DNA from: an uncultured Novosphingobium sp.
GTDB lineage: Bacteria > Pseudomonadota > Alphaproteobacteria > Sphingomonadales > Sphingomonadaceae
Reading direction: 5' to 3'
NCBI GenBank assembly: GCA_938005655.1
Contig: CALLNA010000057.1
Location: 1-23,519 of the forward strand
DNA: 23,519 bases
Part shown: positions 1 through 6,809 of the stretch, in pieces
Numbering within the stretch: position 1 is the stretch's first letter
Layout: each line of letters starts with the position of its first letter
Translations under genes and position numbers: made by a program
Notes under the pieces: model-generated
Seen by the model: the letters and a program-made list of their open reading frames with translations, nothing else
Databases searched by the model: none
Told to the model about the DNA's origin: nothing

Positions 1-1
1 G

Positions 2-367
2 CTGGTCATGCAGTTCATCCTCGCCTTCGGGGTGAGCTTCCTGCTGCCGGTGCTGCTGCTGCTGCTCAACCGGGCGGGGCTGGTCTCGCGCCAGCAGCTC
101 GCGGGCGCGCGGCGCTATGCGATCGTCGCGATCGTCGCCATCGCGGCGGTCATCACCCCGCCCGACGTCGCCTCGCAGCTTGCCCTGGCGATCCCGATGC
201 TGCTGCTGTTCGAGGGCTCGCTGCTGGTCATGCTGTTCAGCGACAAACGCGCGGCCCGCGAAAAGGCCGAGGAAGAAGCGCGGGAGGCGGCGGAGAAGGC
301 TGCGGCAGGCCCGGGGGAAGCCGCGGCCATAACGGATCAAGCCTCGATTCCCGCGACCGAAATCTGA
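2..367 (+). CDS. tatC: Sec-independent protein translocase TatC, C-terminal part (5' end outside window)
   Basis: TatC is the multi-spanning inner-membrane receptor of the twin-arginine translocase, which moves folded proteins with RR signal peptides out of the cytoplasm. The frame is open from the first bases of the window, so the gene begins upstream; what remains is about 121 residues. The run FGVSFLLPVLLLLLNRAGL, then the basic ARRYAIVA segment, then ITPPDVASQLALAIPMLLLFE matches the last two to three membrane segments of TatC, including the conserved TPPD loop. After the last membrane span comes a charged Ala/Glu/Lys-rich cytoplasmic tail of about 40 residues, longer than in E. coli TatC. 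It converges with the minus-strand amidohydrolase-like gene, with an inverted repeat between them. tatA and tatB are not visible but may lie upstream. Confidence 0.93.
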   Translation: MVMQFILAFGVSFLLPVLLLLLNRAGLVSRQQLAGARRYAIVAIVAIAAVITPPDVASQLALAIPMLLLFEGSLLVMLFSDKRAAREKAEEEAREAAEKAAAGPGEAAAITDQASIPATEI

Positions 368-378
368 CCCCTTCCCTA

Positions 379-407
379 CGTCACCCCGGGTCAAGCCCCG
401 GGTGACG
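379..407. repeat. Inverted repeat between convergent genes (REP-like, possible bidirectional terminator)
   Basis: Left arm CGTCACCCCGGG (379-390) and right arm CCCCGGGTGACG (396-407) form a 12-bp stem with one C/C mismatch around a 5-base loop, TCAAG. It lies 12 bases after the tatC stop and 35 bases beyond the end of the convergent amidohydrolase-like gene. No T run follows, so it could be a factor-assisted terminator or a dispersed palindromic repeat; similar GTCACCCCGG palindromes are, as I recall, frequent in sphingomonad intergenic regions. Confidence 0.6.
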
Positions 408-442
408 GGAGTTGTGGAGGGGCGTTTGTTCCTTCGCCCGTC

Positions 443-2170
443 CTACCGCCCGTCGGCGTTCTCGCCGCGCACCGGGCGGGGCGGGGCTTCGCTCTGGTCT
501 TCGGCCTTGTAGGCGAGCTGGCCGCCGACCCAGGTCTGGAGGACGCGGGTCGCGCGCAGTTCGTCGGGGGTGGCGAGCAGGGGATCGCGGTCGAGGATCA
601 GGAAGTCGGCGCGTTGGCCGGTGGCGATGCGGCCGAAGCGCCCCTCGGCGAAGCCCGCATAGGCGGCCCCGGCGGTATAGCCGGCCAGTGCCGCCTCGCG
701 GGTCAGGCGCTCCTCCGGCTGCCAGCCGCCGAAGGGCTGGCCGTCCGCGCCGGCTCGCGTGACCGCCGCGGCGATCCCGGCGAAGGGATCGGGCGCGAAG
801 GTCGGCGCCGCCGAACCCAGGGCCAGCGGCACCCCACCCTGCGCCAGCGAGGACCAGGCGAAGGCGCCCTTGACCCGCTCGGGCCCGAGCCGCGCTTCGG
901 CCACGCCGCGCGTGGCGGGCAGGGCCTGCGGCTGGAGCGAGGCGACCAGCCCGTCCCGGGCGAGGCGCGGCAGGTCGGCGGGGTCGAGCGCGCTCGCCTG
1001 CTCGATCCGCCAGCGCCGGTCGCCCTTGTAGGTGTCGGCGATGGCCTCGATCGCGTCGAGCACCTGGGCGGCAGCGGCGTCGCCATTAGTGGCGACGGCG
1101 ACCTGGAAGTTGTCGAAGGCGGCGCGGCTCATCAGGTTCTTGAGCGCCGTGTCGCCGAGCAGGCCGAGGCCCTTGGCCGCCGGAGCATCGGCATAGGGCG
1201 CCTTGAGCAGGGCGGTCCGCGCGGCGAGCGAGCCGTCGAGCGAGAAGACCACGCCGTTCATCTTCAGCCGGTCGTCGTAGAGCCAGGGGCTCGGGCCGGG
1301 GCCGCCGATCAGGGCCATGTTCTCCACCCCGTCGGCATAGGCCATGATCCGAAGCCGCAGCGCGCCGGTATCGCCGGCGCGGCGCCAAGTCTGCCAGTCC
1401 TCGATCGTCGCGCCCATCGCCGTCACCGCGGTCACGCCCTTGGCGAGGAGGAGCTGCTGCGCCTTGAGGAAGGCGAGGTCGCGGTCCTCGGCGCGGCGCG
1501 GCGGGGCGGCCCGCTCGACGAGGAGCCGGGCGTTACCGAGGAGAACGCCCGAGGGCGTCGTGGTCGCGCCGATCCGCAGGATGCGCCCGCCCGCCGGGTC
1601 CGGCGTCGCGGCGGCGATCCGCGCGGCCCGGAGCGCGGCCGAGCTGGCCCAGCCGGCCTGGCCGTCGGCGCTGACGATCCAGACCGGGCGCCCGCCCGCC
1701 GCCGAATCGAGGTCGGCGGCTGTGGGCAGCGCGGCCTTGTCCCAGCTTTCCGGGGTCCAGCCGGTGCCGAGAATCCACGGCCGATCGGGATGGGCGGCGG
1801 CATAGGCGGCGACGCGGGCCTGGGCCTCGGCGGTGGTGCGCGCCGCCGAGAGATCGAGCACCAGGGCGGCGAAGCCGTAGTCGGTCAGCCGGACATGGGC
1901 GTCGACGAAGCCGGGGATTAGGACGCGGCCCTGGCCGTCGACGCGGTAGTCGACCTTGCCCGGCCGTTTGTCGCCGCGGGCGAGGACCTGGACGATCCGC
2001 CCGTCGTTGCCGACGAGGACGCCGTTGAAGCGGGTCAGGTTGCCCTTGGCGTCGAAGCTCATGCCCTCGACGTTGTCGATCAGCGTGTCGGCGTGGGCGG
2101 GGATGGGGAGCAGCAGCAGGGTCGCCGCAATCCTCCCCAGGATGGGGAGGTTTTTTCCAGAGAGCGCCAT
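443..2170 (-). CDS. Exported YtcJ-like amidohydrolase-fold protein, probably catalytically inactive
   Basis: About 575 residues. Residues 1-28 look like a signal peptide (Lys/Arg n-region, IAATLLLLPIPA core, AHA-D cleavage site), so it is probably periplasmic. The rest follows the amidohydrolase family 3 (YtcJ/exoenzyme-regulator type) plan: N-terminal beta domain with VLIPGFVDAH near 83-92, a TIM-barrel middle, and the closing RADFLILDRDPL and TWVGG segments. The residues I expect to hold metal or substrate are mostly altered: the HxH motif reads H92-V-R94, DGH reads DGQ171, the barrel Lys position is Val308, VHAIGD reads V-A360-T-N-G-D, IEHAQ reads I-E-Q391-A-S, the MQP-x-H site is Ala416, and GSD is G-S-A454. 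The frame is open throughout. Start: ATG 2170 overlaps the upstream dehydrogenase stop as TGATG; a GTG one codon earlier (2173) is an alternative. Fold assignment is secure; loss of activity is inferred. Confidence 0.85.
   Translation of the reverse strand: MALSGKNLPILGRIAATLLLLPIPAHADTLIDNVEGMSFDAKGNLTRFNGVLVGNDGRIVQVLARGDKRPGKVDYRVDGQGRVLIPGFVDAHVRLTDYGFAALVLDLSAARTTAEAQARVAAYAAAHPDRPWILGTGWTPESWDKAALPTAADLDSAAGGRPVWIVSADGQAGWASSAALRAARIAAATPDPAGGRILRIGATTTPSGVLLGNARLLVERAAPPRRAEDRDLAFLKAQQLLLAKGVTAVTAMGATIEDWQTWRRAGDTGALRLRIMAYADGVENMALIGGPGPSPWLYDDRLKMNGVVFSLDGSLAARTALLKAPYADAPAAKGLGLLGDTALKNLMSRAAFDNFQVAVATNGDAAAAQVLDAIEAIADTYKGDRRWRIEQASALDPADLPRLARDGLVASLQPQALPATRGVAEARLGPERVKGAFAWSSLAQGGVPLALGSAAPTFAPDPFAGIAAAVTRAGADGQPFGGWQPEERLTREAALAGYTAGAAYAGFAEGRFGRIATGQRADFLILDRDPLLATPDELRATRVLQTWVGGQLAYKAEDQSEAPPRPVRGENADGR
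2132..2156 (+). repeat. GC-rich hairpin followed by T6, inside the signal-peptide codons of the amidohydrolase-like gene
   Basis: CCTCCCC (2132-2138), loop AGGAT, GGGGAGG (2144-2150), then six T on the plus strand (2151-2156). Read on the plus strand it has the form of an intrinsic terminator and would stop antisense transcription. In the sense mRNA of the minus-strand gene the same stem falls at about codons 7-13, just after the start codon. CCTCCCC/GGGGAGG palindromes resemble dispersed sphingomonad repeats, so this may be a repeat absorbed into the reading frame. Confidence 0.5.
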
Positions 2171-3066
2171 CACTTCCCGCCCTTGCGCGGCAGGCGGCGG
2201 ACGAGGGCGCTGGTGTCCTGGCGGCCGGCGCCGAGCGCCTGGACCTCGGCATAGAACTGGTTGACCAGGGCCGTGATCGGCAGTGAGACGCCGAGCGAGC
2301 GGCCCTCGTCCATCGCCAGGCCCAGGTCCTTGCGCATCCAGTCGACCGCGAAGCCGAAGTCGAACTGGTCGTTGGCCATGGTCTGCCAGCGGTTGTCCAT
2401 TTCCCAGCTTTGCGCCGCGCCGCCGGAGATTGCCTCATAGACCTTGGCCATGTCGAGGTGCGCGGCTTGGGCGAAGCGCACTGCCTCGGCCAGCCCGGCG
2501 ACGACGCCGGCGATGCAGATCTGGTTGACCGCCTTGGTCGACTGGCCGGCGCCCGCCTTGCCGATGTGGACGATGCGCTGCGAATAGGCCTCCATCACCG
2601 GCCGCGCCGCCTCGATCGCGTCGGGGCGGCCACCGCACATCAGAGTCAGCGTGCCGTTTTCCGCGCCGATCTGCGATCCGGTCATCGGCGCGTCGACGCA
2701 GTGGACCTGCTTGTCCCGCGCCTCGACCGCGACCTGCCGGGCGATGCGGGCCGAGACCGTGGTGTGGTCGATGAACACCCCGCCGCGACGCAGCCGGGTG
2801 AACACGCCTTGGGGGCCGAGCACGACGTCGGAGAGGTCGTCGTCGTCGCCGACGCAGGTGATCACGACATCGGCATCGCTCGCCCCGTCGGCCGGGCTCG
2901 TCGCGACGCGCGGGGAGAGCAAGGGGTTGTCCGCCAGCCACTTCTCGACCCGGGCGGGCGTGCGGTTGTAGATCGTCAGGTCGTGGCCGGCATGGCCGAT
3001 GTGCCGGGCGATCGGCCCGCCCATCACCCCGAGGCCGATCATCGTTACGCGTCGCTTGTCCGTCAT
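2170..3066 (-). CDS. 3-hydroxyisobutyrate dehydrogenase family NAD(P)-dependent oxidoreductase
   Basis: A 298-residue beta-hydroxyacid dehydrogenase, the usual length for the family (3-hydroxyisobutyrate, tartronate semialdehyde or glyoxylate reductases). The N-terminal Rossmann motif GLGVMGGPIA (about residues 11-20) binds NAD(P). The substrate segment DAPMTGSQIGAENGTLTLM (125-143) corresponds to the DAPVSGG signature, and the catalytic lysine is K178 in GAGQSTKAVNQ, with N181 in the expected place. The C-terminal all-alpha dimer domain is complete. The frame runs on upstream, but ATG at 3066 gives the family N-terminus and avoids overlap with the divergent VanZ-like gene, which starts 61 bases away. 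Its stop overlaps the start of the downstream amidohydrolase-like gene by one base, so the two are probably co-translated. The substrate cannot be read from sequence alone. Confidence 0.88.
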   Translation of the reverse strand: MTDKRRVTMIGLGVMGGPIARHIGHAGHDLTIYNRTPARVEKWLADNPLLSPRVATSPADGASDADVVITCVGDDDDLSDVVLGPQGVFTRLRRGGVFIDHTTVSARIARQVAVEARDKQVHCVDAPMTGSQIGAENGTLTLMCGGRPDAIEAARPVMEAYSQRIVHIGKAGAGQSTKAVNQICIAGVVAGLAEAVRFAQAAHLDMAKVYEAISGGAAQSWEMDNRWQTMANDQFDFGFAVDWMRKDLGLAMDEGRSLGVSLPITALVNQFYAEVQALGAGRQDTSALVRRLPRKGGK

Positions 3067-3127
3067 GCAGGCCCTTGTAGCGGCATCGATCTTGCCAGCA
3101 ACGGCCAATGCTCTATCGGCTGAGACG

Positions 3128-3508
3128 ATGCGCCTCCTTGCCAACCGCCGCTTCGTCCAGTTCATGCAGATCGCCTTCGTGCTCGCCTGCCTTTTCGCGG
3201 TGACGATGGCCCTGCTGCCCAAGCCGCCGAAGCTGCCGACCGACCGCTGGGGCGACAAGGTCGAGCACATGATCGCCTTCGCCACCCTGGCGCTGCTCGC
3301 CGGCCTGGCTTTCCCGAAGGCGCCGCGCTGGCGGGTGATCGAACGGCTCTCGTTCCTTGGCGCGCTGATCGAGGTGGCGCAGTCGATCCCCGCGCTGGGG
3401 CGCGATTGCGACATCCGCGACTGGATCGCCGATACCATCGCCGTGATCGTGGTCACGGCGCTCGTCGCGCTGGTTTCGCCCAAAGGGACGGGCCGGCGGC
3501 GTCGTTAG
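3128..3508 (+). CDS. Small VanZ-like membrane protein
   Basis: A 126-residue protein with three to four hydrophobic segments (about residues 12-30, 46-62, 72-90 and 99-117) and the VanZ-like signature: W-G-D-K-V-E-H near 41-47, E-V-A-Q near 82-85, then R-D-C-D-I-R-D-W-I-A-D at about 92-102. VanZ of vancomycin-resistance clusters gives low teicoplanin resistance by an unclear route; short chromosomal homologues like this one are common and mostly uncharacterised. ATG 3128 is preferred over longer in-frame starts because upstream codons overlap the divergent dehydrogenase and give no membrane-protein character. The stop TAG lies in the first arm of the structured repeat that follows. A resistance role is not supported by its neighbours. 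Confidence 0.82.
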   Translation: MRLLANRRFVQFMQIAFVLACLFAVTMALLPKPPKLPTDRWGDKVEHMIAFATLALLAGLAFPKAPRWRVIERLSFLGALIEVAQSIPALGRDCDIRDWIADTIAVIVVTALVALVSPKGTGRRRR

Positions 3509-3574
3509 AGTCTGATTCAGCGTGGCTGAATCAGGAACCGTTTCCACATAAGTGGACCAAACTCTAGCGGTTCC
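3506..3574. repeat. Compact multi-stem palindromic element downstream of the VanZ-like gene
   Basis: Four pairings occur in 69 bases. (1) A perfect 10-bp stem, CTGATTCAGC (3512-3521) with GCTGAATCAG (3525-3534), loop GTG. (2) A 5-bp stem TCCAC (3543-3547) with GTGGA (3552-3556), loop ATAA. (3) Outer arms TAGAGT (3506-3511) with ACTCTA (3561-3566). (4) GGAACCG (3534-3540) with CGGTTCC (3568-3574). Pairings 3 and 4 interleave, so they are either alternatives or a pseudoknot. No T run follows. It may serve as a transcript end for the VanZ-like gene, but its regularity suggests a dispersed repeat or mobile palindrome. The 10-bp stem carries two GANTC sites. Confidence 0.65.
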
Positions 3575-3609
3575 CAATCCCGCGGCTTTCCGGTAGGGCG
3601 CGCGGCATC

Positions 3610-4860
3610 ATGTCCACAGCCGCTCTCCAGCCCGCCGACAGCGCCACGCCGCTGCTCACCGCCGCCGACGTCCGCGCCGCGGCTGCGCGGATCGGCGGCG
3701 CGGTCATCCGCACGCCGACCCTGCACAGCAAGACGCTGAGCGCGATCACCGGCGCGGAGATCTACCTCAAGTTCGAGAACCACCAGTTCACCGCCGCCTA
3801 CAAGGAGCGCGGCGCGCTCAACGCGATCCTCCAGCTTACCGCGGAGCAGCGCGCGCGCGGCGTGATCGCGGCCTCGGCGGGGAACCATTCGCAGGGCCTG
3901 TCCTACCACGGCACCCGGCTCGGCGTGCCGGTGACGATCGTCATGCCGCGCACGACCCCGGTGGTGAAGGTGATGCAGACCGAGGCGGTCGGCGGCACGG
4001 TCGTCCTCCACGGCGAGAGCTTCGACGAGGCCTCGGCCCACGCCCGCAAGCTGGAGACCGAGCTGGGCCTGACCTTCGTCCACCCCTTCGATGATCCGCA
4101 GGTCGCGGCGGGGCAGGGCACGGTCGCGCTGGAGATGCTGGAGGACGTGCCCGACCTGGAGGTCCTGGCGATCCCGGTCGGCGGGGGCGGGCTGTCCACC
4201 GGCATGGGCGTGATCGCCCGCGACCTGAAGCCGGACATCCAGCTCATCGGCGTCGAGGCCGAGCTTTACCCGTCGATGTTCAACCTGCTCAAGGGCACGA
4301 ACCGCCCGGTCGGCGGCGATACCCTGGCCGAGGGCATCGCCGTGTTCGAGCCGGGCAAGATGACCAGCGCCATGCTCGGCGAGTTGCTCGACGACTTCCT
4401 GCTGGTCAGCGAGAACGAGATCGAGGGCGCGCTGGCCCTGCTGCTCCAGATCGAGAAGACCGTGGTCGAGGGCGCCGGCGCCGCCGGGCTCGGCGCGGTG
4501 CTCGCCCACCCGCACGTCTTCGCGGGCCGCAAGGTCGGCATCGTCCTCTCGGGCGGCAACATCGACACGCGCCTGCTCGCCAACGTCCTGCTGCGCGACC
4601 TCGCCCGCTCGGGCCGGCTCGCGCGGCTGCGGCTGGTGTTGCAGGACCGCCCGGGCTCGCTCTACCGCGTCTCGAAAGTGTTCTTCGACCACAACGTCAA
4701 CATCATCGAGATCGTCCACCAGCGGGTCTTCACCCACCTGCCGGCCAAGGGCCTCGCCACCGAGATCGAATGCGAGGCGCGCGACCGCGAGCAGCTCGAA
4801 GCCCTGATCGAGGCGCTGCGCGCCGAGGGCTTCGAGGTCAGCCAGATGGAGCTGAACTGA
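3610..4860 (+). CDS. ilvA: Threonine ammonia-lyase (threonine dehydratase) with C-terminal ACT domain
   Basis: A pyridoxal-phosphate enzyme of fold type II that deaminates L-threonine to 2-oxobutanoate and ammonia, the first step toward isoleucine. It has 416 residues. The PLP lysine is K65 in FTAAYKERGALN, the AASAGNHSQG loop lies near 87-96, the glycine-rich phosphate-binding loop VGGGGLSTG near 190-198, and the SGGN cofactor motif near 314-317. The last 80 or so residues (RLRLVLQDRPGSLYRVSKVFFDHNVNIIEI onward) form a single ACT domain, as in TdcB/IlvA proteins of about 400 residues rather than the 500-residue E. coli IlvA with two regulatory repeats. The single ACT domain suggests amino-acid feedback, but which effector binds is not visible. 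It stands alone in transcription orientation after the structured repeat; no convincing Shine-Dalgarno precedes the ATG. Biosynthetic versus catabolic use is unresolved. Confidence 0.93.
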   Translation: MSTAALQPADSATPLLTAADVRAAAARIGGAVIRTPTLHSKTLSAITGAEIYLKFENHQFTAAYKERGALNAILQLTAEQRARGVIAASAGNHSQGLSYHGTRLGVPVTIVMPRTTPVVKVMQTEAVGGTVVLHGESFDEASAHARKLETELGLTFVHPFDDPQVAAGQGTVALEMLEDVPDLEVLAIPVGGGGLSTGMGVIARDLKPDIQLIGVEAELYPSMFNLLKGTNRPVGGDTLAEGIAVFEPGKMTSAMLGELLDDFLLVSENEIEGALALLLQIEKTVVEGAGAAGLGAVLAHPHVFAGRKVGIVLSGGNIDTRLLANVLLRDLARSGRLARLRLVLQDRPGSLYRVSKVFFDHNVNIIEIVHQRVFTHLPAKGLATEIECEARDREQLEALIEALRAEGFEVSQMELN

Positions 4861-4956
4861 GGGCCCAAGTCCCTTTCCTCCTCAGAAGACGCGGCTTGCG
4901 GGCCACCTGACCGATTGTTCATGCAACTCGCCTGCGCCCCGCGCGTTGACCGGGCG

Positions 4957-5727
4957 ATGGACTTTCGCGGGCAATGCGCCGTCGTCACGGGCGGAGAATC
5001 GGGGATCGGCAAGGCTTGCGCGCTGGCGCTCGGCCGGACGAACGCCGCGGTCGTCCTTACCTGGTTCCATGACGAGGCCGCCGCCGGCGAGGTCGTCCGC
5101 GAGATCGAGGCAGCGGGCGGGCGTGCCCTCGCGCATCAGGCCGACGTCGCCGAGGAGGCCGCGGTCGAGGCCCTGTTCGCCGCCGCCGAGGCCGCGTTCG
5201 GCCCGGTCCGCCTGCTGGTGAACTCGGCCGGGCTCAACATGACCGGCACCCCGATCGGCGACATGCCGCTCGCCCAGTTCGACCGCGTGGTGCGCGCTGA
5301 CCTCTACGGCCCGTTCCTGACCTGCCGCCGCTTCGTGCGCGCGCTGGCGGCGGGGGAGGGCGGCCGCATCGTGAACATCTCCTCGATTCACGAGCACGCC
5401 CCGCGCCCCGGCGGGGTCGAGTACGACAGCGCCAAGGGCGGCCTCGCCCAGCTCACCACCACGCTCGCGCTGGAGTTGGCGCCGCGCGGGATCGCGGTGA
5501 ACGGGGTCGCGCCGGGCATGATCCTCACCGCGATGAACCAGGCCGCGCTCGACGATCCGGCCGAGCTGAAGCGGCGGGAGGCGGCGATCCCCTGGGGCCG
5601 CGCCGGCCGCCCCGAGGAGGTCGCCGAGCTGGTCCTGTTCCTGCTCTCGGAGCACGCCGGCTATATCACCGGGACCACCGTCACCATCGACGGCGCCCTG
5701 TCGCTCACCGTGGCGGCCGGCGCATGA
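4957..5727 (+). CDS. SDR family NAD(P)-dependent oxidoreductase (glucose 1-dehydrogenase-like)
   Basis: A classical short-chain dehydrogenase of 256 residues. It has the cofactor motif TGGESGIG (11-18), the NSAG motif (89-92), catalytic Ser143, Tyr156 and Lys160 (Y-D-S-A-K), and the PGM segment after the last core strand. The tetrad Asn position reads Asp115 (RADLYGPF), which I remember as a trait of a sugar-dehydrogenase-like SDR subgroup rather than a defect. ATG 4957 gives the standard N-terminus just before the first beta strand; an in-frame ATG at 4915 would add 14 atypical residues. The stop overlaps the start of the GH130-like gene by four bases (ATGA), so the two are translationally coupled, which hints at a sugar or sugar-derivative substrate. 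The 96 bases between ilvA and this gene hold no clear promoter or strong terminator. Confidence 0.87.
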   Translation: MDFRGQCAVVTGGESGIGKACALALGRTNAAVVLTWFHDEAAAGEVVREIEAAGGRALAHQADVAEEAAVEALFAAAEAAFGPVRLLVNSAGLNMTGTPIGDMPLAQFDRVVRADLYGPFLTCRRFVRALAAGEGGRIVNISSIHEHAPRPGGVEYDSAKGGLAQLTTTLALELAPRGIAVNGVAPGMILTAMNQAALDDPAELKRREAAIPWGRAGRPEEVAELVLFLLSEHAGYITGTTVTIDGALSLTVAAGA

Positions 5728-6656
5728 CCGGGCGGCCCTCCACGCGGCAGGTCGCCTACCTCGTCGAGGAGATCGAGGTGGTCACGCTCGATATCGCCGG
5801 GGAGAACGGCCTGCTCGCCGGGCACGACCTGATGAGCCCCTACGTCTGGAAGGTCGACGGCCGCATCCATCTGCTGGTGCGGGTGCTGCCCAACCCGCTC
5901 GGGCCACGCGATCCGACCGGGGTGATCTATGCCGGCGTATCGCAGGACGGGCTGTGCTTCACGATGAAGCCCAAGCCGGCGATCGTGCCCGGCCCCGACG
6001 CGGTCGATGCGGGCGGGGTGGAGGACCCGACCGTGGTGCTGTCTTCCGACAAGCACTTGCTGGTCTTCTACACCGGCGTTGACGCGCGGCGCGAGCAGGG
6101 CTCGTTGCTGGTGGCCGAGGGCGCGGACCTGACCTGCCTGACCAAGCAGCAGGTCATGCTCAAGGCCCCCGAGGGCGAGGGCAACATCAAGGAGGCGACC
6201 GTCGCCCGCGGCGCGGACGGGCGCTACCGCCTGTTCTACGAATATGCGCGGGACAACGCTTCACGGATCGGCCTTGCCCTGTCCGACGATCCCGCCGGGC
6301 CGTGGAAGGCGGCCGTCGATCCCTTCACGATCCGCGAGAACTCGTGGGACAACTGGCACCTCTCGACCGGGCCGATCGTCGCCCGCAAGGGCCAACCGCC
6401 GGTCATGTTCTACAACGGGGCGACTGCCGATGCGCGCTGGCGGATCGGCTGGATCGCCTTCGACGAGAACTATTCGCGGGTCGTCGCGCGCGGGGTCGAG
6501 CCGCTCCTCGTCCCGCCTCCGCCCGAGGAGCGGGCGGGAACCGACATCGCCTTCGCCGCCTCCTGCCTCGACCAGGAAGGCGACATCCTGCTCTATTATT
6601 CGCTGGAGGATCGGCTCCTGCGCCGGGCCCGGGTTAGGGAATTCCGCGAGGCCTGA
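5724..6656 (+). CDS. GH130-like glycosidase/phosphorylase (five-bladed beta-propeller)
   Basis: 310 residues, no signal peptide, so cytoplasmic. The repeated strand pattern and motifs resemble glycoside hydrolase family 130 and related GH43/GH32-type propellers: SPYVWKVDGRIHLLVRV (38-54), GGVEDPTVV (97-105) corresponding to the GVEDPR motif, LLVFYTGVD (112-120), GNIKEATVA (153-161), WDNWHLSTGPIV (208-219), and VMFYNGAT (227-234). Characterised GH130 enzymes mostly phosphorolyse beta-mannosides such as mannosyl-glucose or mannosyl-N-acetylglucosamine; a hydrolytic subgroup lacks the phosphate-binding residues. Here the usual Arg after EDP is Thr103, so phosphorolysis should not be assumed. It overlaps the SDR gene by four bases and likely forms a two-gene operon with it. 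Family call is fairly good; substrate and mechanism are not determined. A hairpin (6665-6683) follows closely. Confidence 0.72.
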   Translation: MTGRPSTRQVAYLVEEIEVVTLDIAGENGLLAGHDLMSPYVWKVDGRIHLLVRVLPNPLGPRDPTGVIYAGVSQDGLCFTMKPKPAIVPGPDAVDAGGVEDPTVVLSSDKHLLVFYTGVDARREQGSLLVAEGADLTCLTKQQVMLKAPEGEGNIKEATVARGADGRYRLFYEYARDNASRIGLALSDDPAGPWKAAVDPFTIRENSWDNWHLSTGPIVARKGQPPVMFYNGATADARWRIGWIAFDENYSRVVARGVEPLLVPPPPEERAGTDIAFAASCLDQEGDILLYYSLEDRLLRRARVREFREA

Positions 6657-6664
6657 CCCAAAGC

Positions 6665-6683
6665 GCTACGGAAAGCCCGTAGC
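6665..6683 (+). terminator. Hairpin just after the GH130-like gene, possible terminator
   Basis: GCTACGG (6665-6671), loop AAAGC, CCGTAGC (6677-6683) is a perfect 7-bp stem nine bases after the stop codon. No T run follows, so it is at best a factor-dependent or weak terminator of the SDR/GH130-like pair. The remaining bases up to the bpt start contain A/T-rich patches, including GGTTAAAA near 6718-6725, where a promoter for bpt-tamA-tamB could lie; I cannot assign -35/-10 boxes with confidence. Confidence 0.45.
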
Positions 6684-6809
6684 TGTGCAAAATAACCGAC
6701 CGTTTACCGTGTTTCGTGGTTAAAACTCTTTCACCATTGGCGAACAGCGGGCATAGTTTGCATCGCAGCACGAATTCCCGTGCGCCGTGCAGAGGAACCC
6801 GGAAAACCC

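Noticed and set aside
2999..3127. Longer N-terminus for the VanZ-like protein and, on the other strand, for the dehydrogenase (up to 3483)
   Set aside because: Both extensions overlap the divergent neighbour and add residues unlike their families; ATG 3128 and ATG 3066 give standard N-termini.
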